A stretch of 64,000 nucleotides of DNA from assembly GCF_023065955.2 (NCBI RefSeq), contig NW_026622764.1, forward strand, positions 78,733,333-78,797,332. The letters are read 5' to 3'. The DNA is from Ursus arctos. Taxonomy: Eukaryota > Chordata > Mammalia > Carnivora > Ursidae. Of the stretch, positions 1-12,420 are shown piece after piece (position 1 is the stretch's first letter; each line of letters starts with the position of its first letter). A model generated the notes under the pieces. That model worked only from the letters and a program-made list of their open reading frames with translations. It was not told the DNA's origin and did not search any database. Made by a program: the position numbers and the translations under genes.

Positions 1-1123
1 TTATGTAGGTTCACTCCCCAAAATGCCCTGCATGGCATACATTACAAAGATGCAAAGATACTATTGCCCAAAATGTCACACAGTCATAGGTAGCAGCGCG
101 GGTACAACCCCAGATCTGGCTGTGAGTCCTGACTCCTTTGCCCAAACCAGGCAACTCCCAGGCTCAGCTGCTTTCTGTTTGAAGAGTAAAAATATCTTCC
201 CAGGTTTTACTATATTATTCTGAAGTTCATTTTAACTGTTATGTTAACTGTAAGTAAAAACAACAAATAGCCACTCTGCTCAGTTGCAGTGCTTCCATCA
301 CCATGACTGGTCACAAGTATGCCAATCATGCACCAGCATCTCACGGATCCCAAACTGATAAACTGATTTAGAAAAAGCAGCAGCTCCCTGAAGAAGTGAA
401 AACACACAAGCAATTAATTCATGACCTGGAGAAAAAAGTGGAGAAAACAAAGCCTTTAAAAGCCTATCACTATTCTTAATAAGAAAGTCCAAGACCATTT
501 TGTCACTATTCAAACTGCAGAAAGAGCGTGGAGCTTGGACTGCATACAAAATGGAAGCTGCCAACCTGAACAAGCTTCCGGAAATACAGTATAAAACCAA
601 AACAAGGAAGACCTAGGCATACAGCCCTCCACAGAGAGATTCTGATTCAGAAGCACTGCTTTAACCAACCACACCCACTAAAAAAGGTGAAGTCCTTCAC
701 TCACAACCAATGAATAGTCAACCTACAATGCCGTTCATTTCTAATGGAGGCCCGAGGCCTACTGCTGCAGAAATCCCTCCAGTTGGCCCTAGGTCTCTTA
801 ATCATCTAAAGGTATCTTGTAACACCTGCCTCATATGTATGCTTTGCTGATGATGATATGACTCCACGTCTATGTATATGCACCTGTCAGAATGCAACCG
901 AATGGTACACTTAAAATGTATGCATCTTATATGGAAATTTCACCTAAAAGAAAACAAAATTAGTACTGCAAATACTAATGATATGTACACTGGACTACAT
1001 GGGGTGAAGTGTATTAATGTCCCAACTTACTCTGAAACACATCAAAAAACAAGATGCACTGCAGGTAGAGGGAGGGATACACATGTGATACAAGTAAAAT
1101 GTTAATTTTCAAAGTTGATTTTA

Positions 1124-1232
1124 GGAGTGCCTGCCTGGCTGTCGGTGTACCATATGACTCCTGAGCTTGGGATCAAGAGTCCAAGCCCCACATGGGGGGT
1201 AAAAATTACTTAAATAAAACTAAAAAAATAAA
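1124..1232 (+). mobile_element. Old short carnivore SINE (degraded)
   Basis: Reads GGAGTGCCTGCCTGGCTGTC, then GATCAAGAGTCCAAGCCCCA and ATTACTTAAATAAAA, a mutated copy of the short tRNA-Lys SINE type. Confidence 0.75.
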
Positions 1233-1254
1233 AGACTTTTAAAGGTTTAATGGT

Positions 1255-1432
1255 GGGGTGCTGGGGTTGCTCAGTCGGTTAAGTATCTGACTCTTGATTT
1301 CAGCTCAGGTCATGTGCTCAAGGTCGTGACATTGAGCCCTGTGTGGGGCCCTGCACTAGGCATGGAGCCTGCTTAAGATTCTCTCTCTCCCTCCCCACCC
1401 CACTCTCGCATACACTCTTAAAAAAAAAAAAA
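1255..1432 (+). mobile_element. Carnivore SINE
   Basis: Head GGGGTGCTGGGGTTGCTCAG and a CT-rich tail ending in poly-A. Flanks GTTTAATGGTGG and GTTTAATTGTGG form a diverged TSD. Confidence 0.9.
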
Positions 1433-1556
1433 GTTTAATTGTGGAATCTTGGCACTGTGAACTTTTTTTTCAGTTTCTCTGTATACCGAAAAATTTCACA
1501 ATAAAAATGTTGGAAAAACGGTCACCTACTATTTCTACTAATGACAGCAATGATTT

Positions 1557-1577
1557 TTTTATAAGATGTATTTATTT

Positions 1578-1615
<38 letters not shown>

Positions 1616-1772
1616 GAGGGGGAAGGACAGAGGGAGAAGCAGCGAGAATCTTAAGCAGACTCTGTGCTGAGTACAGAGCCCAACCCGGGCCTCCACCTTA
1701 TGATCCCGAGATGATGATGTGCACAGAAACCAAGAGCTGGACGCTCAACGGACTGTGCCACCCAGGTGCCCC
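1557..1772 (-). mobile_element. Carnivore SINE with (GA)n expansion
   Basis: Antisense SINE bounded by AGCAATGATTT direct repeats (1546-1556 and 1773-1783). A (GA)n microsatellite at about 1583-1612 grew from the CT-rich region. Confidence 0.93.
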
Positions 1773-2122
1773 AGCAATGATTTCTAATATGCTATCTTTC
1801 TGCATATTTTTGTAACTGTGAGTTATGTCCTAATACTAACCAGAAAATTTACTTTGTTTTCTTGTACAGATACTTTCTAACCAACACTCAAGACAAAATC
1901 AGTTTCAAGGACAACAAACATGTCCCCCAGTTAAAACTGAGTATGTGCCAGGCATCTTCCTTCTTTTGTTTTATATAGCATTAGCTTCAACGTATCACAC
2001 AGAACCTCAACAGGAAACCGAAAATACAAACACACACACCTCTCATAGTATCCAAAACTGACATGGCCTCTCTAAAATAATTTTTAGACTTGTCAACCAC
2101 TCACAATATAAAACCAAATACA

Positions 2123-2318
2123 GAGGTGCCTGGGTGGCTCAGGTGGTTAAGGGTCAGCCTTCGGCTCAGGTTATCCTCCTAATCTCAGGTCGTGAAATCG
2201 AGCCCCACATTAGGCTCCCTGGTCAGTGCGGAGTCCACCTCCCCCCACTCATGCTCTCTCACACACTCTCTTTCAAATAAATAAATGAAATTAAAACACA
2301 CATACACACACAAAGTAC
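2123..2318 (+). mobile_element. Carnivore SINE
   Basis: Starts GAGGTGCCTGGGTGGCTCAG; tail AAATAAATAAATGAAATT followed by an ACACAC run. Confidence 0.9.
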
Positions 2319-2631
2319 ATTCACTGCAAGGTCTTTTAAATACAGTAACAGCTTTCCAGACTATCCTTTCCTAAAGACCATCCATACCAATGCAACCCAG
2401 ACAACAAAATGATTAGAACCTTTCTCCTTTCCCTCTTACCAAAAGTCAGTCACCACTAGCTAACTTCTCAGGGAAAAATTCATGCATAAGGCCACTGTTC
2501 TTAGACTGCTAACTGTGAGGTGCCAAAAGCTTTTTATATCCAAATAGATAATTTCTTCCAAAAGTACTGCATACCACACAAGATTTAATGTAAGTTTCTC
2601 ATCATAAAAGATATTTAGAAAATTCAGAACA

Positions 2632-2777
2632 GTAGGGGCACCTGGCTCGCTCAGTCCGAGGAGTGTGAAACTCTTGATCTCGGGGTCATGAGTTCAAGCC
2701 CTGTGTTGGGTATAGAGATTACTTAAATAAATAAAAACTTAGAAAAAATACATTTTAAAAATATTTAAAAAGAAAAA
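2632..2777 (+). mobile_element. Short carnivore SINE with 15-bp exact TSD
   Basis: AGAAAATTCAGAACA occurs at 2617-2631 and 2778-2792. Body has the short-type signature GGGTATAGAGATTACTTAAA. Confidence 0.95.
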
Positions 2778-2794
2778 AGAAAATTCAGAACATA

Positions 2795-3385
2795 AAATGT
2801 AGGCGAGAAGGAAAGACCTGCACCAAGACACAGCATCAAGAAATTTCAAAACATTGTAGACAAAAATACTACAGATTACCAAAAAGAAACCCAGGTTACA
2901 GTCAGTCAAGCATCAGCAAGGTATCACAATTCTCAGCAGCAACAATGGAAGCTGGAAAACAATTAAGCAATGTCCTCAAAATTCTGGGTGGAAATAACTG
3001 CTATCCTAGACTTCTATAACCAAACTATTAAAGTATGAGTGCAGAACAAAATGTTTTCAGACATGAAAAAATCTCGAAATTGTGACCCTCCCATACTACT
3101 GGGAGACGACTGAAGGAGTTTCTCCACTAAAACCAAAAGGTAAACTAAGAAAAAGACAAGGACTTGAATGGAAGGAAAAGACGTAAGAAATCCCTGAGAT
3201 GTTGGAGAAGAACAACCCCAGGGTAAGGCTTAATCTAGGATATCAGGTCCAGGGAAGACAAGGCAGTTGCAGAAGAAAACAGCCACATATTCACCGAAGG
3301 ATGCTCACAGGGTCCAATAACAGGGATAGGAAGGAGTGAGGTTACCTTTAAACTGTGTGCATGTAAACCTTTAATTTAAATAAAA
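2795..3385 (+). mobile_element. Ancient LINE-1 3' region
   Basis: Resembles the 3' region of old mammalian L1M elements (CAACAATGGAAGCTGGAAAA ... TTTTCAGACATGAAAAAATC). Recognised from memory; subfamily not assigned. Confidence 0.6.
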
Positions 3386-3604
3386 GAAACAGATCCCATG
3401 ACCCCACAACCTGGTAACATTTTAAGGCTTTTCTCTCCTATGTGGCTGCTGTAAGTGAAGTTTTTTTTTTTTTAAACAAACCTGGGGTCTTACTTCATGG
3501 ACATAATTCAAATCTTCCCCAATTTATTCTCCACCCAGACATGCATGGCAACAACCAAGGAAGCTACTTCACCACTCTTAGCAACATTTTTCTCCCTTTA
3601 AAAT

Positions 3605-3768
3605 GTGTGCTGGGGTGGGGGGATAGGTTAAATAGTTCATGGGTATTAAGGAGGGCACTTGTGTTGAAGCAGCAGGTGTTTTAAGTAGGTGATGAATCAC
3701 TAAATTCTACACCTGAAACCAGTATTACACTGTTATGTTAACTGGAATTTTAAAATTTGAAAAGAAAC
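3605..3768 (+). mobile_element. LINE-1 3' end fragment
   Basis: GGGTATTAAGGAGGGCACTT ... GATGAATCACTAAATTCTAC is the typical carnivore LINE-1 3' UTR terminus, 5' truncated. Confidence 0.8.
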
Positions 3769-3769
3769 A

Positions 3770-5166
3770 AAGATGAATATCCCCCAAATGTATGTTAATG
3801 TAGTGTTCAAACCACTTCTTAAATAGAGTTTATTATAAAGAACTGAATGTTTTCTTGAGGACTTCAGGTGATCATTGAAAATATTGTAGATACTGAGGAC
3901 TGTAAATGGGAGAAGAGAAGCCTAAATGTGCAGCCTCAGGACCATGGGAGCCTGATTGTGTGCATGCTGCCTGCCAGAATCCTCAAATAACACAGCTGGC
4001 AGCATATCTTAATTCATTATACAAATGTCAAAAATGAAATAAGATAACTTTCCCAGGAGTGACAGTCACGATTTGAGCCACATCTAGCAAACTCCACACC
4101 CCAAATTCTTTCCAATATATTGCTCTGATTCCAAAAACAGACAGCCCACTCTGGCTGCATGGGTACTCAGCCTACTTCGCTTGTTCATGAGGATGAAATG
4201 AATGACATCTCCATCAGAGTAATGGAATCTTTCAGCGAAAGCCATGACATCTCATCACAAGGTTCTCTAAACCCTTGCTGTGTCACGCTTAGAAGAGCTA
4301 AGAAATAAGCAGTACAAGGAATGGCAAAGTGCTTTAAAAAGCCAATACACATCACCTGTACTACACATCAGCTTTGTCCACAAATCTGGTGCTAAAAGAA
4401 CCAGAAGGCAGATTGAGAAAGAAGCAGAAATGGAGACAAACTTTTTTTTGCTTAACTTTTTTATATTGACAACTCTGGCTTGCTCATCAGGTAAGATGAA
4501 AGGCCCACTGAAATGGAAAACTTTAAAATTCACAATATCAAACATTGGGCAGATCCCAGAAACAGATGGGAGCACACCTATGGCCCAGACTCAAATCAGG
4601 TAGCTAGTAGCACTGCCGGACGTTGATGGAAACTTCAAAGTGCTTTTATTTTCTCATTTGCAAATTTCATACACATCTTTATCCCCAGCCTCTTCCCAGC
4701 TCATTTTTTATTCTCAGCTTATTTTGTTGTTTACAAATTTCACATACATCCTTATTACCAGTTTTCCCTAAAAATCAGAGGGTCTGACAATACTGGGCAG
4801 TCTGGCAGTTGACAACTCTCTGCCATCTATCAGCAGATGCCCCTTTGAACAAGGCAGGCCCTCTTGGCAGCCACCAATCCCAACAATCCCATTACTCCCA
4901 CCTGCCTGCCCCACCTTCTTGGTTACAAAACCAACTTGAGAGCAGTCTTGGAAAAGTAGCAAGAAAGGACCCATCTCCCAAGAGAAGATAGAAGACACTG
5001 GTTCTACAGGTTGGCCTAAGGCACCCCAAAGAAGGAAGCTAACCAGGCCTAAAAACACCAAACTTCCTCTTGGGGGAGCACTGTACACTATGGGCAAGGA
5101 GAACAGCTTTGCCAGACTCAAACAAGCCTGAGGCTCTTTTTGTAAAAGAAAAAAAAGAGTTGGAAT
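3770..5166. other. FAM168B intron 2, no gene recognised
   Basis: Mostly unique-looking sequence. Overlapping ORFs of about 100 aa at 4267-4603 lie on both strands with no family resemblance. A diverged tandem pair of about 35-bp segments (GCAAATTTCATACACATCTT at about 4660 and ACAAATTTCACATACATCCT at about 4733) is visible. Confidence 0.6.
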
Positions 5167-5180
5167 CTTTTAGTACATTT

Positions 5181-5406
5181 TTTCTTTAAAGATTTATTTG
5201 AGAGAGAGAGAACACGTGAGCATGCACCATGCACGGGGGGGGGGGGGGGGGGGGCACACAGGCAGCAGGAGAGGAGAGAATCCCAAGCAGACCCTGTGTT
5301 GAGCATAGAGCTTGATGCAGGGCTTGATCCCACAACCCTGAGATCACAATCTGAGTCAAAACCAAGAGTCAGACGCTTAACTGACTGCACCACCAAGGCA
5401 ACCCTG
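5181..5406 (-). mobile_element. Carnivore SINE with a 20-G run
   Basis: Antisense SINE with TSD CTTTTAGTACA (from 5167 and from 5407). It contains an uninterrupted run of 20 G at 5235-5254. Confidence 0.92.
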
Positions 5407-5519
5407 CTTTTAGTACAATTTTATGTTAACTTGTACTCCAAGAAGAAAATGAATACAAGTGAGCTACCACGGAAAATTCTAGAATGTGCCATTTTATGGT
5501 GGCCTGCAACATGAGTAAC

Positions 5520-6850
5520 AAACAATTCTTAAGCAAAAAAATGAACTTCAATCTATTCCTCCCATCATATACAAAAACTAAACCAAAATGGGCAACAGAC
5601 TCAAATCTAAAACCTAAAACTATAAAACTTCTAGAAGAAAACAGGAGAATATCTTTGTGATTTGGGTTAGACAAACATTTCTTAGAAATGACACCAAACA
5701 CATGACCCATAAATGAACAAAACGATGATCTGAAAATCATTAAATTTAAAAACTCTTGCTCTTGGGGCACCTGGCTGGCTCAGTCGGTAGAGCAAATGAC
5801 TCTTGATCTTGGAGCTGTAAGTTCAAGCCCTACACTGGGTGTAGAGATTACTTACAAATAATCTTTAAAACAATAGCATAAATTACAAAATAAAAAATCT
5901 TGCTCTTTTAAAGACACTGTTAAGAGAATGAAAAAAGCCACAGACTGGGAGAAAATAGCTGCAAACCATGTATCTGTAAAACAAGTCTCAAACTGAAGAA
6001 TAAGAAAAACTCAAAAACTGACATACAGTAAAGATGTACACACTTAACCAAAAACATTACAAATGGCAAATATGCACATGAAAAGATGCTCAGCATTATT
6101 AGTCATTAGGTAAGTTCAAATTAAAACTGGGATGAGACATTACTACACACCCCCCTAGAATGGCTAAAATTAAACAGAACGACTATACCAAGTATTGACA
6201 AGGAGGTAAAGGAGCTAGAACTCTCATATACTGTGGATGGAAACATAAAATGGTACAACCATTTTGGAAGACAGTTTGGCAATTTTTTACAAAGTTAAAT
6301 ATACACTTGCCTTGAGACCCAGCCACTCCCCTCCTCTGTATTTACTCAAGAGAAATGAAGCATATATCCACTCAGACTTGTACAGAGATATTCTCAGCAG
6401 TTTCATCTTTAACACCTCCAAAATGCAAATAATCCATATGTTCATCAACTGGCAAATGGATAAGCAAATTGTGGTATTCCCAAACAACGGAACCCCACAA
6501 TAAAAAGGAACCAATTACTGATAAACACTATGACACGGATGTTAGTTACGGTGAATGAAAGCAGTCACTCCAAAAAGAAAAAGAAGAAAAAAGTACATTC
6601 CATGAGATTCATTAATACAAAATTTTAGAAAATAAGGCAATCTATAGTGACAGAAAACAGATCAGTGATTTCCCATATCCTGGTGGAGATTACAAAAGGA
6701 CAAGAGAAAACTTTTAGTGATGAGAGCTATGTTCACTCCCAACTGTGAGGGTGATACACATTACATCAAAAATTATCAAACTACACACTTTAAATATGTA
6801 CAATTTACTGTATGTCGTCTACATCTCAAGAGAACTACTTTTAAAAAGTT
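5520..6850 (+). mobile_element. Old LINE-1, ORF2 C-terminal part and 3' UTR
   Basis: Decayed ORF2-like sequence (AAACTTCTAGAAGAAAACAG, later GAAAAGATGCTCAGCATTAT) running into an L1 3' end. Split by a SINE at 5764-5894. Not coding. Confidence 0.85.
5764..5894 (+). mobile_element. Short carnivore SINE nested in LINE-1
   Basis: TSD AACTCTTGCTCTT (5751-5763) and AAATCTTGCTCTT (5895-5907). Short type with GGGTGTAGAGATTACTTA. Confidence 0.93.
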
Positions 6851-7654
6851 ACATCCCGAGAAGTTTTATAAAAGGAGATGGGCGGTGCCATTTAGCTGTT
6901 AAAGAATCCAGTGAGTAGTAACATAATATTGCTGATCCCAGGGAAGGGATTTCCATAACTGATCCCAAAAGATAGGCAACAAAGTAGCAGGTACTCTAGG
7001 ACAGGTGAGAGAGAAAGAGCGTAAGTAAAAGCTAGCAAAAACACAAAACAAAAACTATTCTGGAAAGAACAGGCCAATGTGGCAAAGAACCAGAGATTTA
7101 AAGTTGAGAGTCTCGCCTTTACAATCACAGGAAGCCTTCTTCTGAGAACATTACTCTGGTGTAAGCAAGCAGGGAACATGAACTACAGGAGAAAAAGCTT
7201 GGGAGCAAGCCAAGGTCTTTGTCTGGGTGTGAGCTCCAGGCTGAACAAATGCAGTCAGAGTAGGAATAGAAAAGGAGAAAAGGGACAGAAGGGTCACAGA
7301 AGGAAGAATTTTATGATTAGCATAACAGGGAGAATTCCGGGAAAGGACACTATTCCTATCTCCTTTTCTGTCAAAGTTAACTGGGTGAGGCCAGGGGTTC
7401 CAAGGTGAAAAAAGTGAAGCACCCCTGCAGATCCATGAGGCCAAGACTTCAGGTCAGTGTGGTCCACCACTGCTATAGGAGAATCACAAAGTCCAGTGTC
7501 GGTGAGTAAAGCCTGGAACGAGCCCACACCAGAGTACAAGCTCACAGAGGGAAGTCCCACTCTCTTTACAAAGTTCACACCCAAACCAAGTTAACTTTCG
7601 ATGGTCTATAAATCTAAAATCTAAAAATATTCTCATGCATATGAAATAAGACTT

Positions 7655-7838
7655 TGTTTTAAAACTATAAAAGGGACAGCATAGGGAATATAGTCAATGG
7701 TATTGTAACAGGGTTGTCTGGTGAGACACCTAGCTACACCTGTGTTAAGAACAGCATAAAGTGTATTTGTAGGATCACGATGTTGTACACCTGAAACCAA
7801 TGTAACACTTGAAAGAAAAAATAATAAAACTATAACCA
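7655..7838 (+). mobile_element. LINE-1 3' end fragment
   Basis: ACGATGTTGTACACCTGAAA followed by an A-rich AATAATAAAAC end, matching old L1 3' UTR ends. Confidence 0.7.
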
Positions 7839-8234
7839 CAGTGCTATAACACTGGAGAGAAATCAGTCATCCCTAAAAATGTTAGCAACATGGAAATTTC
7901 ACCTATTAACTAGCCAAAATGATCTTTAGTTTCTAGTAATCAACACTATTTCATAAACATGTGTCTTGGCACTAGTTAACTGTAACAACATATTATTAGG
8001 ATAAAGATCTATGTTGTGGAAGAACATCAGAAATGCAATCTCTAAAGTTTTACGTGCAGCAAGAATAAAGTTTTTATCACACTCCTCAACAAGGCTAAAC
8101 TTATGAACCAAGTAATCAATTCAACCCCAAATCCTAATTCTATAACCACACTTCTCAAAACCCACCCACTTTACATTCTCCCCCAGCCACGCAGACAAAG
8201 CACTTCTGCCAGCCTGCACATATAGGCTGCATAC

Positions 8235-8318
8235 CTGTCTGGAAAGTAGGATTCGCTCCAGGGTACATGTTGGGGGAGTAGGCAGGAGCTGCGGCTGCAT
8301 AGCCCATGGGGAAACCAG
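8235..8318 (-). CDS. FAM168B: FAM168B coding exon (residues 24-51)
   Basis: An 84-bp minus-strand exon between acceptor TTTTCTCCAG (ends 8319) and donor GTATGC (8234-8229). Joined to the previous exon it reads AGFPMGYAAAAPAYSPNMYP and continues to ...NPTFQT with one base left over (phase 1). This matches the alanine/proline/tyrosine-rich second coding segment of FAM168B. Both junctions are in phase and there is no stop or frameshift, so the copy looks intact rather than pseudogenic. A LINE-1 3' end with a GC/AC dinucleotide tract lies about 200 bp 5' of it in gene orientation. Overlapping longer ORFs that read on into the introns are not real. Confidence 0.93.
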
Positions 8319-8499
8319 CTGGAGAAAAACACAACAATGGGATATTACCACCTGAAGGAGTAACATAATTTTACAACCATGGCTCCCACAGACCCAGCTG
8401 TTCTTAACTTCTTCATCAAACTCCACAGACTGACTTAAGGAGCCCAACAGTATTACACATGCTAAGCAGTTTGTCACTAGTTGTCTCCTTTCCTCAGAA

Positions 8500-8972
8500 T
8501 TGGGACGGGTCACAGATGTCCATTTACAGATGAATGGATAAAGAGAATGTGGTGCGCGCGCGCACACACACACACACACAATTATTACTGAGCCATGAAA
8601 AAGAATAAAATCTTGCCATTCTCAACAACATGCATGGAACATCACTGGGTATTACATTAAGCAAAATAAATCAGCCAGAGAAAGACAAATACAATGATTT
8701 CATTCACATGTGGAATATAAGAAACAAAACAAATGAACAGAAAGCAAAAATAAAATAAGATAAAAACAGAGAGAGAGGCAAACTGTAAGAGACTCTTAAC
8801 TACAGGGAACAAACAGAGTCGGGGGGGGGAGACAACTGGGTGATGGGCACTAAGAAGGGCACTTGATGTAATGAGCACTGGGTGTTATATGCAATCAATA
8901 AATCACTAAACTCTAACTTGAAACTAACAATATACTATATGATAACTAACTTGAATTTTAATTTAAAAAAAC
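8500..8972 (+). mobile_element. LINE-1 3' end with GC/AC dinucleotide tract
   Basis: ORF2 tail (GATGAATGGATAAAGAGAAT ... GAGCCATGAAAAAGAATAAA), then a 3' UTR with GGGCACTTGATGTAATGAGC. The alternating (GC)n(AC)n tract at about 8553-8580 is inside it. Confidence 0.88.
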
Positions 8973-10481
8973 TGGAATGGGTCACAAACATAATCAGTCT
9001 TTTAAACCTGTTAAGTAGATGCTCAGAACTTCCTACAATTGAAAAAATTTGGCAGAAAACTGAGTTAGAATGCCAAAAAATAGAACAAAAAAATCAAATC
9101 TAAGCTAAAGTCAGGAAACTTCTAATACTTCTAGCAGTTTTATTGTAGATTTTCATCACATAATTTATTACTTAGCAATGGTAATAAGAATGCTAAGAAA
9201 TCGTGTGGCAAAGGGGCTGTTAACTGGCACCGACACACGGAAATGGGAAAAATTCAATCTCACAACCCACTTGCAAGCAGCCTGATTTTTATTAATATAA
9301 ATGAGGAATCTTTAATAACACTAAACCATAACCACAACTAATTCAACGTGAATACAACAAAAACCTCAAATAAGACACTGTTACAGTCAAAATCCTGGCT
9401 ACCAGGCATCCACCAGCAAAGGGGCCTCTGTTACCTGCTCCTGGCCTCCTCAGAGCCTAGGGATCCCTGTAAGGCCCAAGCCTAGGCCTTCCCCCGACCT
9501 GTCTGGTTCACAGTTCAAGATGCTCCATTCATGTGACAGTTGCAGCATTAGAATCTACTTCCTTATATTCAGATAAAAATGACCCACATTCCCTAGTCTT
9601 TACTACTGTCACAAACAAGTTGTGAAAAATGTTAACTTCTCTATCCTGTTTCCCCTCACCTGTAAATAAAGTTGAAATGGGACAGGAGACTTCAAAAGAC
9701 ATGCTGGGGAGACTCAGAGAAAGTGTCTCCTAGGGATATTTAAGGTACTGTGGTCATTTAGAGTAACCAAAGTGAAAAAAACGTAAGGGTAGTAGGATAA
9801 CATAAGAAAACAAAATAGAGTTTAGAGTAGAATTCCAAAGGTAATCTTTGTGGGTCTGGATGTCATTTGTGAAGATTTTGGATAAACTGCCTTAGAAGAA
9901 TCCCTGCAGTCTCCAGCACAGCTTGGATGCCCTTGCTCTGCTGCACCTCCTGATCCAGCTGTCCTATAGGTTCCATGGGTCTCCTTCGAGGGCAGGGACA
10001 GAAGTGTTCAGTCCCACTGCTCCCAAGGAATCCCTACTTGCAAGTGCCCAGTTCTCACCTCATATACAAATCCTCTGCTTCAAATTAGCTTTTTTCTTTC
10101 TCAAAACTGATCCTCCCCTACCTCAGAAGAAGCTATTTTCAGTTTCCTTCCTAGGTTATCATTTTCCTGTTTGTCCAATTACTTAGAAAAGTGTGAGGGC
10201 ATCAAATAGTTACCAGATACCTTCATTTTGGACATCAAGGACAGATTCCACTTGAAACAGACCTAAAATGGCTATTTTTAAAAGACCAGGAAGGTGATTT
10301 TCAACCTGTGTTCTATGAACCCTGAGCATTTCCTTAGAGACCTCAACTATGAGCAGCAGAAGGCCAAGGCAGGCTCTGGAGCCTGCCCGAAATTCACCCT
10401 GGGAGATGCTCTAACTCATCTTAGTACTAAAGAATCACTTACAAATCTTTTCTAAGGTTTCACTGTTAAAAACGAAGTTTA
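8973..10481. other. FAM168B intron 2, little recognised
   Basis: AT-rich to moderate composition. No exon or clear mobile element recognised; ORFs are short and unlike any family I know. Confidence 0.5.
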
Positions 10482-10676
10482 GGGGCGCCTGGGTGGCACA
10501 GCGGTTAAGCGTCTGCCTTTGGCTCAGGGCGTGATCCCGGCGTTACGGGATCAAGCTCCACATCAGGTTCCTCTGCTGGGAGCCTGCTTCTTCCTCTCCC
10601 ACTCCCCCTGCTTGTGTTCCCTCTCTTGCTGGCTGTCTCTCTGTCAAATAAATAAAATCTTTAAAAAAAAAAAAAA
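10482..10676 (+). mobile_element. Young carnivore SINE
   Basis: GGGGCGCCTGGGTGGCACAG, then GGCTCAGGGCGTGATCCCGG, ending AAATAAATAAAATCTTT and poly-A. Short AAGTTTA flanks. Confidence 0.95.
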
Positions 10677-11486
10677 AGTTTAAAATACTATTGACCTAGA
10701 TCATATCCTGTAGGCTTCTGCAACAATTTCCTCAAAATCCAAAGATTTTGGATCTCAGAGATCCTCATCTCTCCATAAATTCTACCAATAAATCCTCCAG
10801 GGACATTGTCTGCTTCTGTACTTACCTTGCGTCTAAGAGTTCCTAGAACACTACTGTTATGTCTGCTTGGCCCTTCCTATCCTAACCTTCTAACAAGAGT
10901 TAACATGCTCTAAAATGAGAGAAAAGCCAAATAACAAGTATTTAAAACAGCATAATTAACCACCAGCAACAGGACATCCTCTGCTACTTCTATGCCTGTG
11001 CACAGAAGTACACCACCCTCACACACCATCAAATCCCACACATACACCACCACCCTGACCCAGAGCCCCAGCATAGCTGACCTTCCACCTTGGCCATACA
11101 AAACCCCCACATGGAAACCCTTGAAAAAACTACCTCCCTGGACCCCCACAAACACTGTTTTAACTGGTCCTGATTATAGCATCTTCTGTTTCTTCATTTT
11201 TCTAGAAAATTCTAACCTGCAGGGCTCCAAACTACAAGGCTGAGAAGCACTGTTCCTTCCTATCCCTATCAATCATTCTGGCCACAGCACTGTCTTCCTA
11301 AAAATGCCACTCACAGCAAGTACTATGGTCCTTCAACATCTGGTCTAGCTCCGTTCTGGGACAGAAACATGGAAAACTAGAAACTACTCTGCCCAGACTC
11401 CTCTCTTGTAAGAGACTGTAAGTGATCCCAAATCCTAACCACTTTATGAGATTAATCACTTCATGAAAATAAAAACTTCAAAACAG

Positions 11487-11681
11487 GGCGCCTGGGTAGC
11501 GCAGTCGTTAAAGCGTCTGCCTTCGGCTCAGGGCGTGATCCCGGCGTTCCGGGATCAAGTCCCACATCGGGCTCCTCTGCTGGGAGCCTGCTTCTTCCTC
11601 TCTCACTCGCCTGCTGTGTTCCCTCTCTCGCTGGCTGCCTCTCTGTCACATAAATAAATAAAATCTTTAAAAAAAAAAAAA
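11487..11681 (+). mobile_element. Young carnivore SINE, exact 16-bp TSD
   Basis: AAAAACTTCAAAACAG at 11471-11486 and 11682-11697. Subfamily variant with GTAGCGCAGTCGTTAAAGCG. Confidence 0.97.
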
Positions 11682-11869
11682 AAAAACTTCAAAACAGAAG
11701 ATACCATAAGCTAAGTAAAAAAAAAATTCAAACTAAGAAAAAATACTTGCAAATTATATAGACAAAAACTTAATACTCTTAATATATAAATAATTCTTAA
11801 AACTAAAAAAACACACAAAAACAAAAACCCAATAGAAAAAAAAAACAATCAATAGAAGACATGGACATA

Positions 11870-12420
11870 ACTGCCAACTACCACTAAACTGATCTCATTT
11901 CTAACATCAGACTGGCAAAACTCCAAAAGCTGAAAACATACTTTGTTGGCAAGACTGTGGGGAAACCATTGCCTTACACACTTCTGGGAGGAATACAAAA
12001 CAGTACAAATCCTATGGAGGGGAAATCAGAAGCATCTTAAAATTACATATGTATTTACACTCTAACCCAGCAATCCCATCTCAAGGAACCCACCCTGAAG
12101 ATAATTTCCACAATCAACATAAGCTACAATATTACTGGAATACCAAAATACTTCAAACAACACATCTATCCAAAGAATTGAATAAACTATGGAAACCCCA
12201 TAATTATGACGCAGGGCTACACAACAGTACTCTGCAAATATAAAAAAGAACAAGGCAAACCCTTGTAAGCTGACATGGAATGATTTCTAGAATATACAGA
12301 GTTGACAAAGCAAAGCACCACCTGAACTTCTATTCCAGAAAAGCCGCCCCTGTTCAGCCATGAGCAGCAATATGTGCGCTGACAACCTCTGGCAGCAGCA
12401 CCTCCAAAGGCCACTTCTGC
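11870..12420 (+). mobile_element. Ancient LINE-1 ORF2-derived fragment
   Basis: Heavily mutated ORF2 C-terminal-like order (TTGGCAAGACTGTGGGGAAA ... AACCCAGCAATCCCATCTCA). Confidence 0.6.

Larger units (their letters stand above)
250..1515 (+). pseudogene. Possible processed pseudogene of an unidentified gene
   Basis: A degraded reading frame is visible near 305-480 (an ATG, then Q/E/K-rich sequence containing LIHDLEKKVEKT, with stops) and shifted frame pieces to about 600. It is followed by UTR-like sequence with ACAATAAAAATG near 1498-1510, and two SINEs lie inside it. The coiled-coil-like composition and terminal AATAAA suggest an old retrocopy. I do not recognise the parent gene, and this could instead be ancient LINE-type sequence. 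Confidence 0.25.

Noticed and set aside
8121..8579. 152-aa minus-strand ORF across the FAM168B exon region
   Set aside because: It reads a different frame from the real exon and includes intron sequence and a GC/AC repeat.
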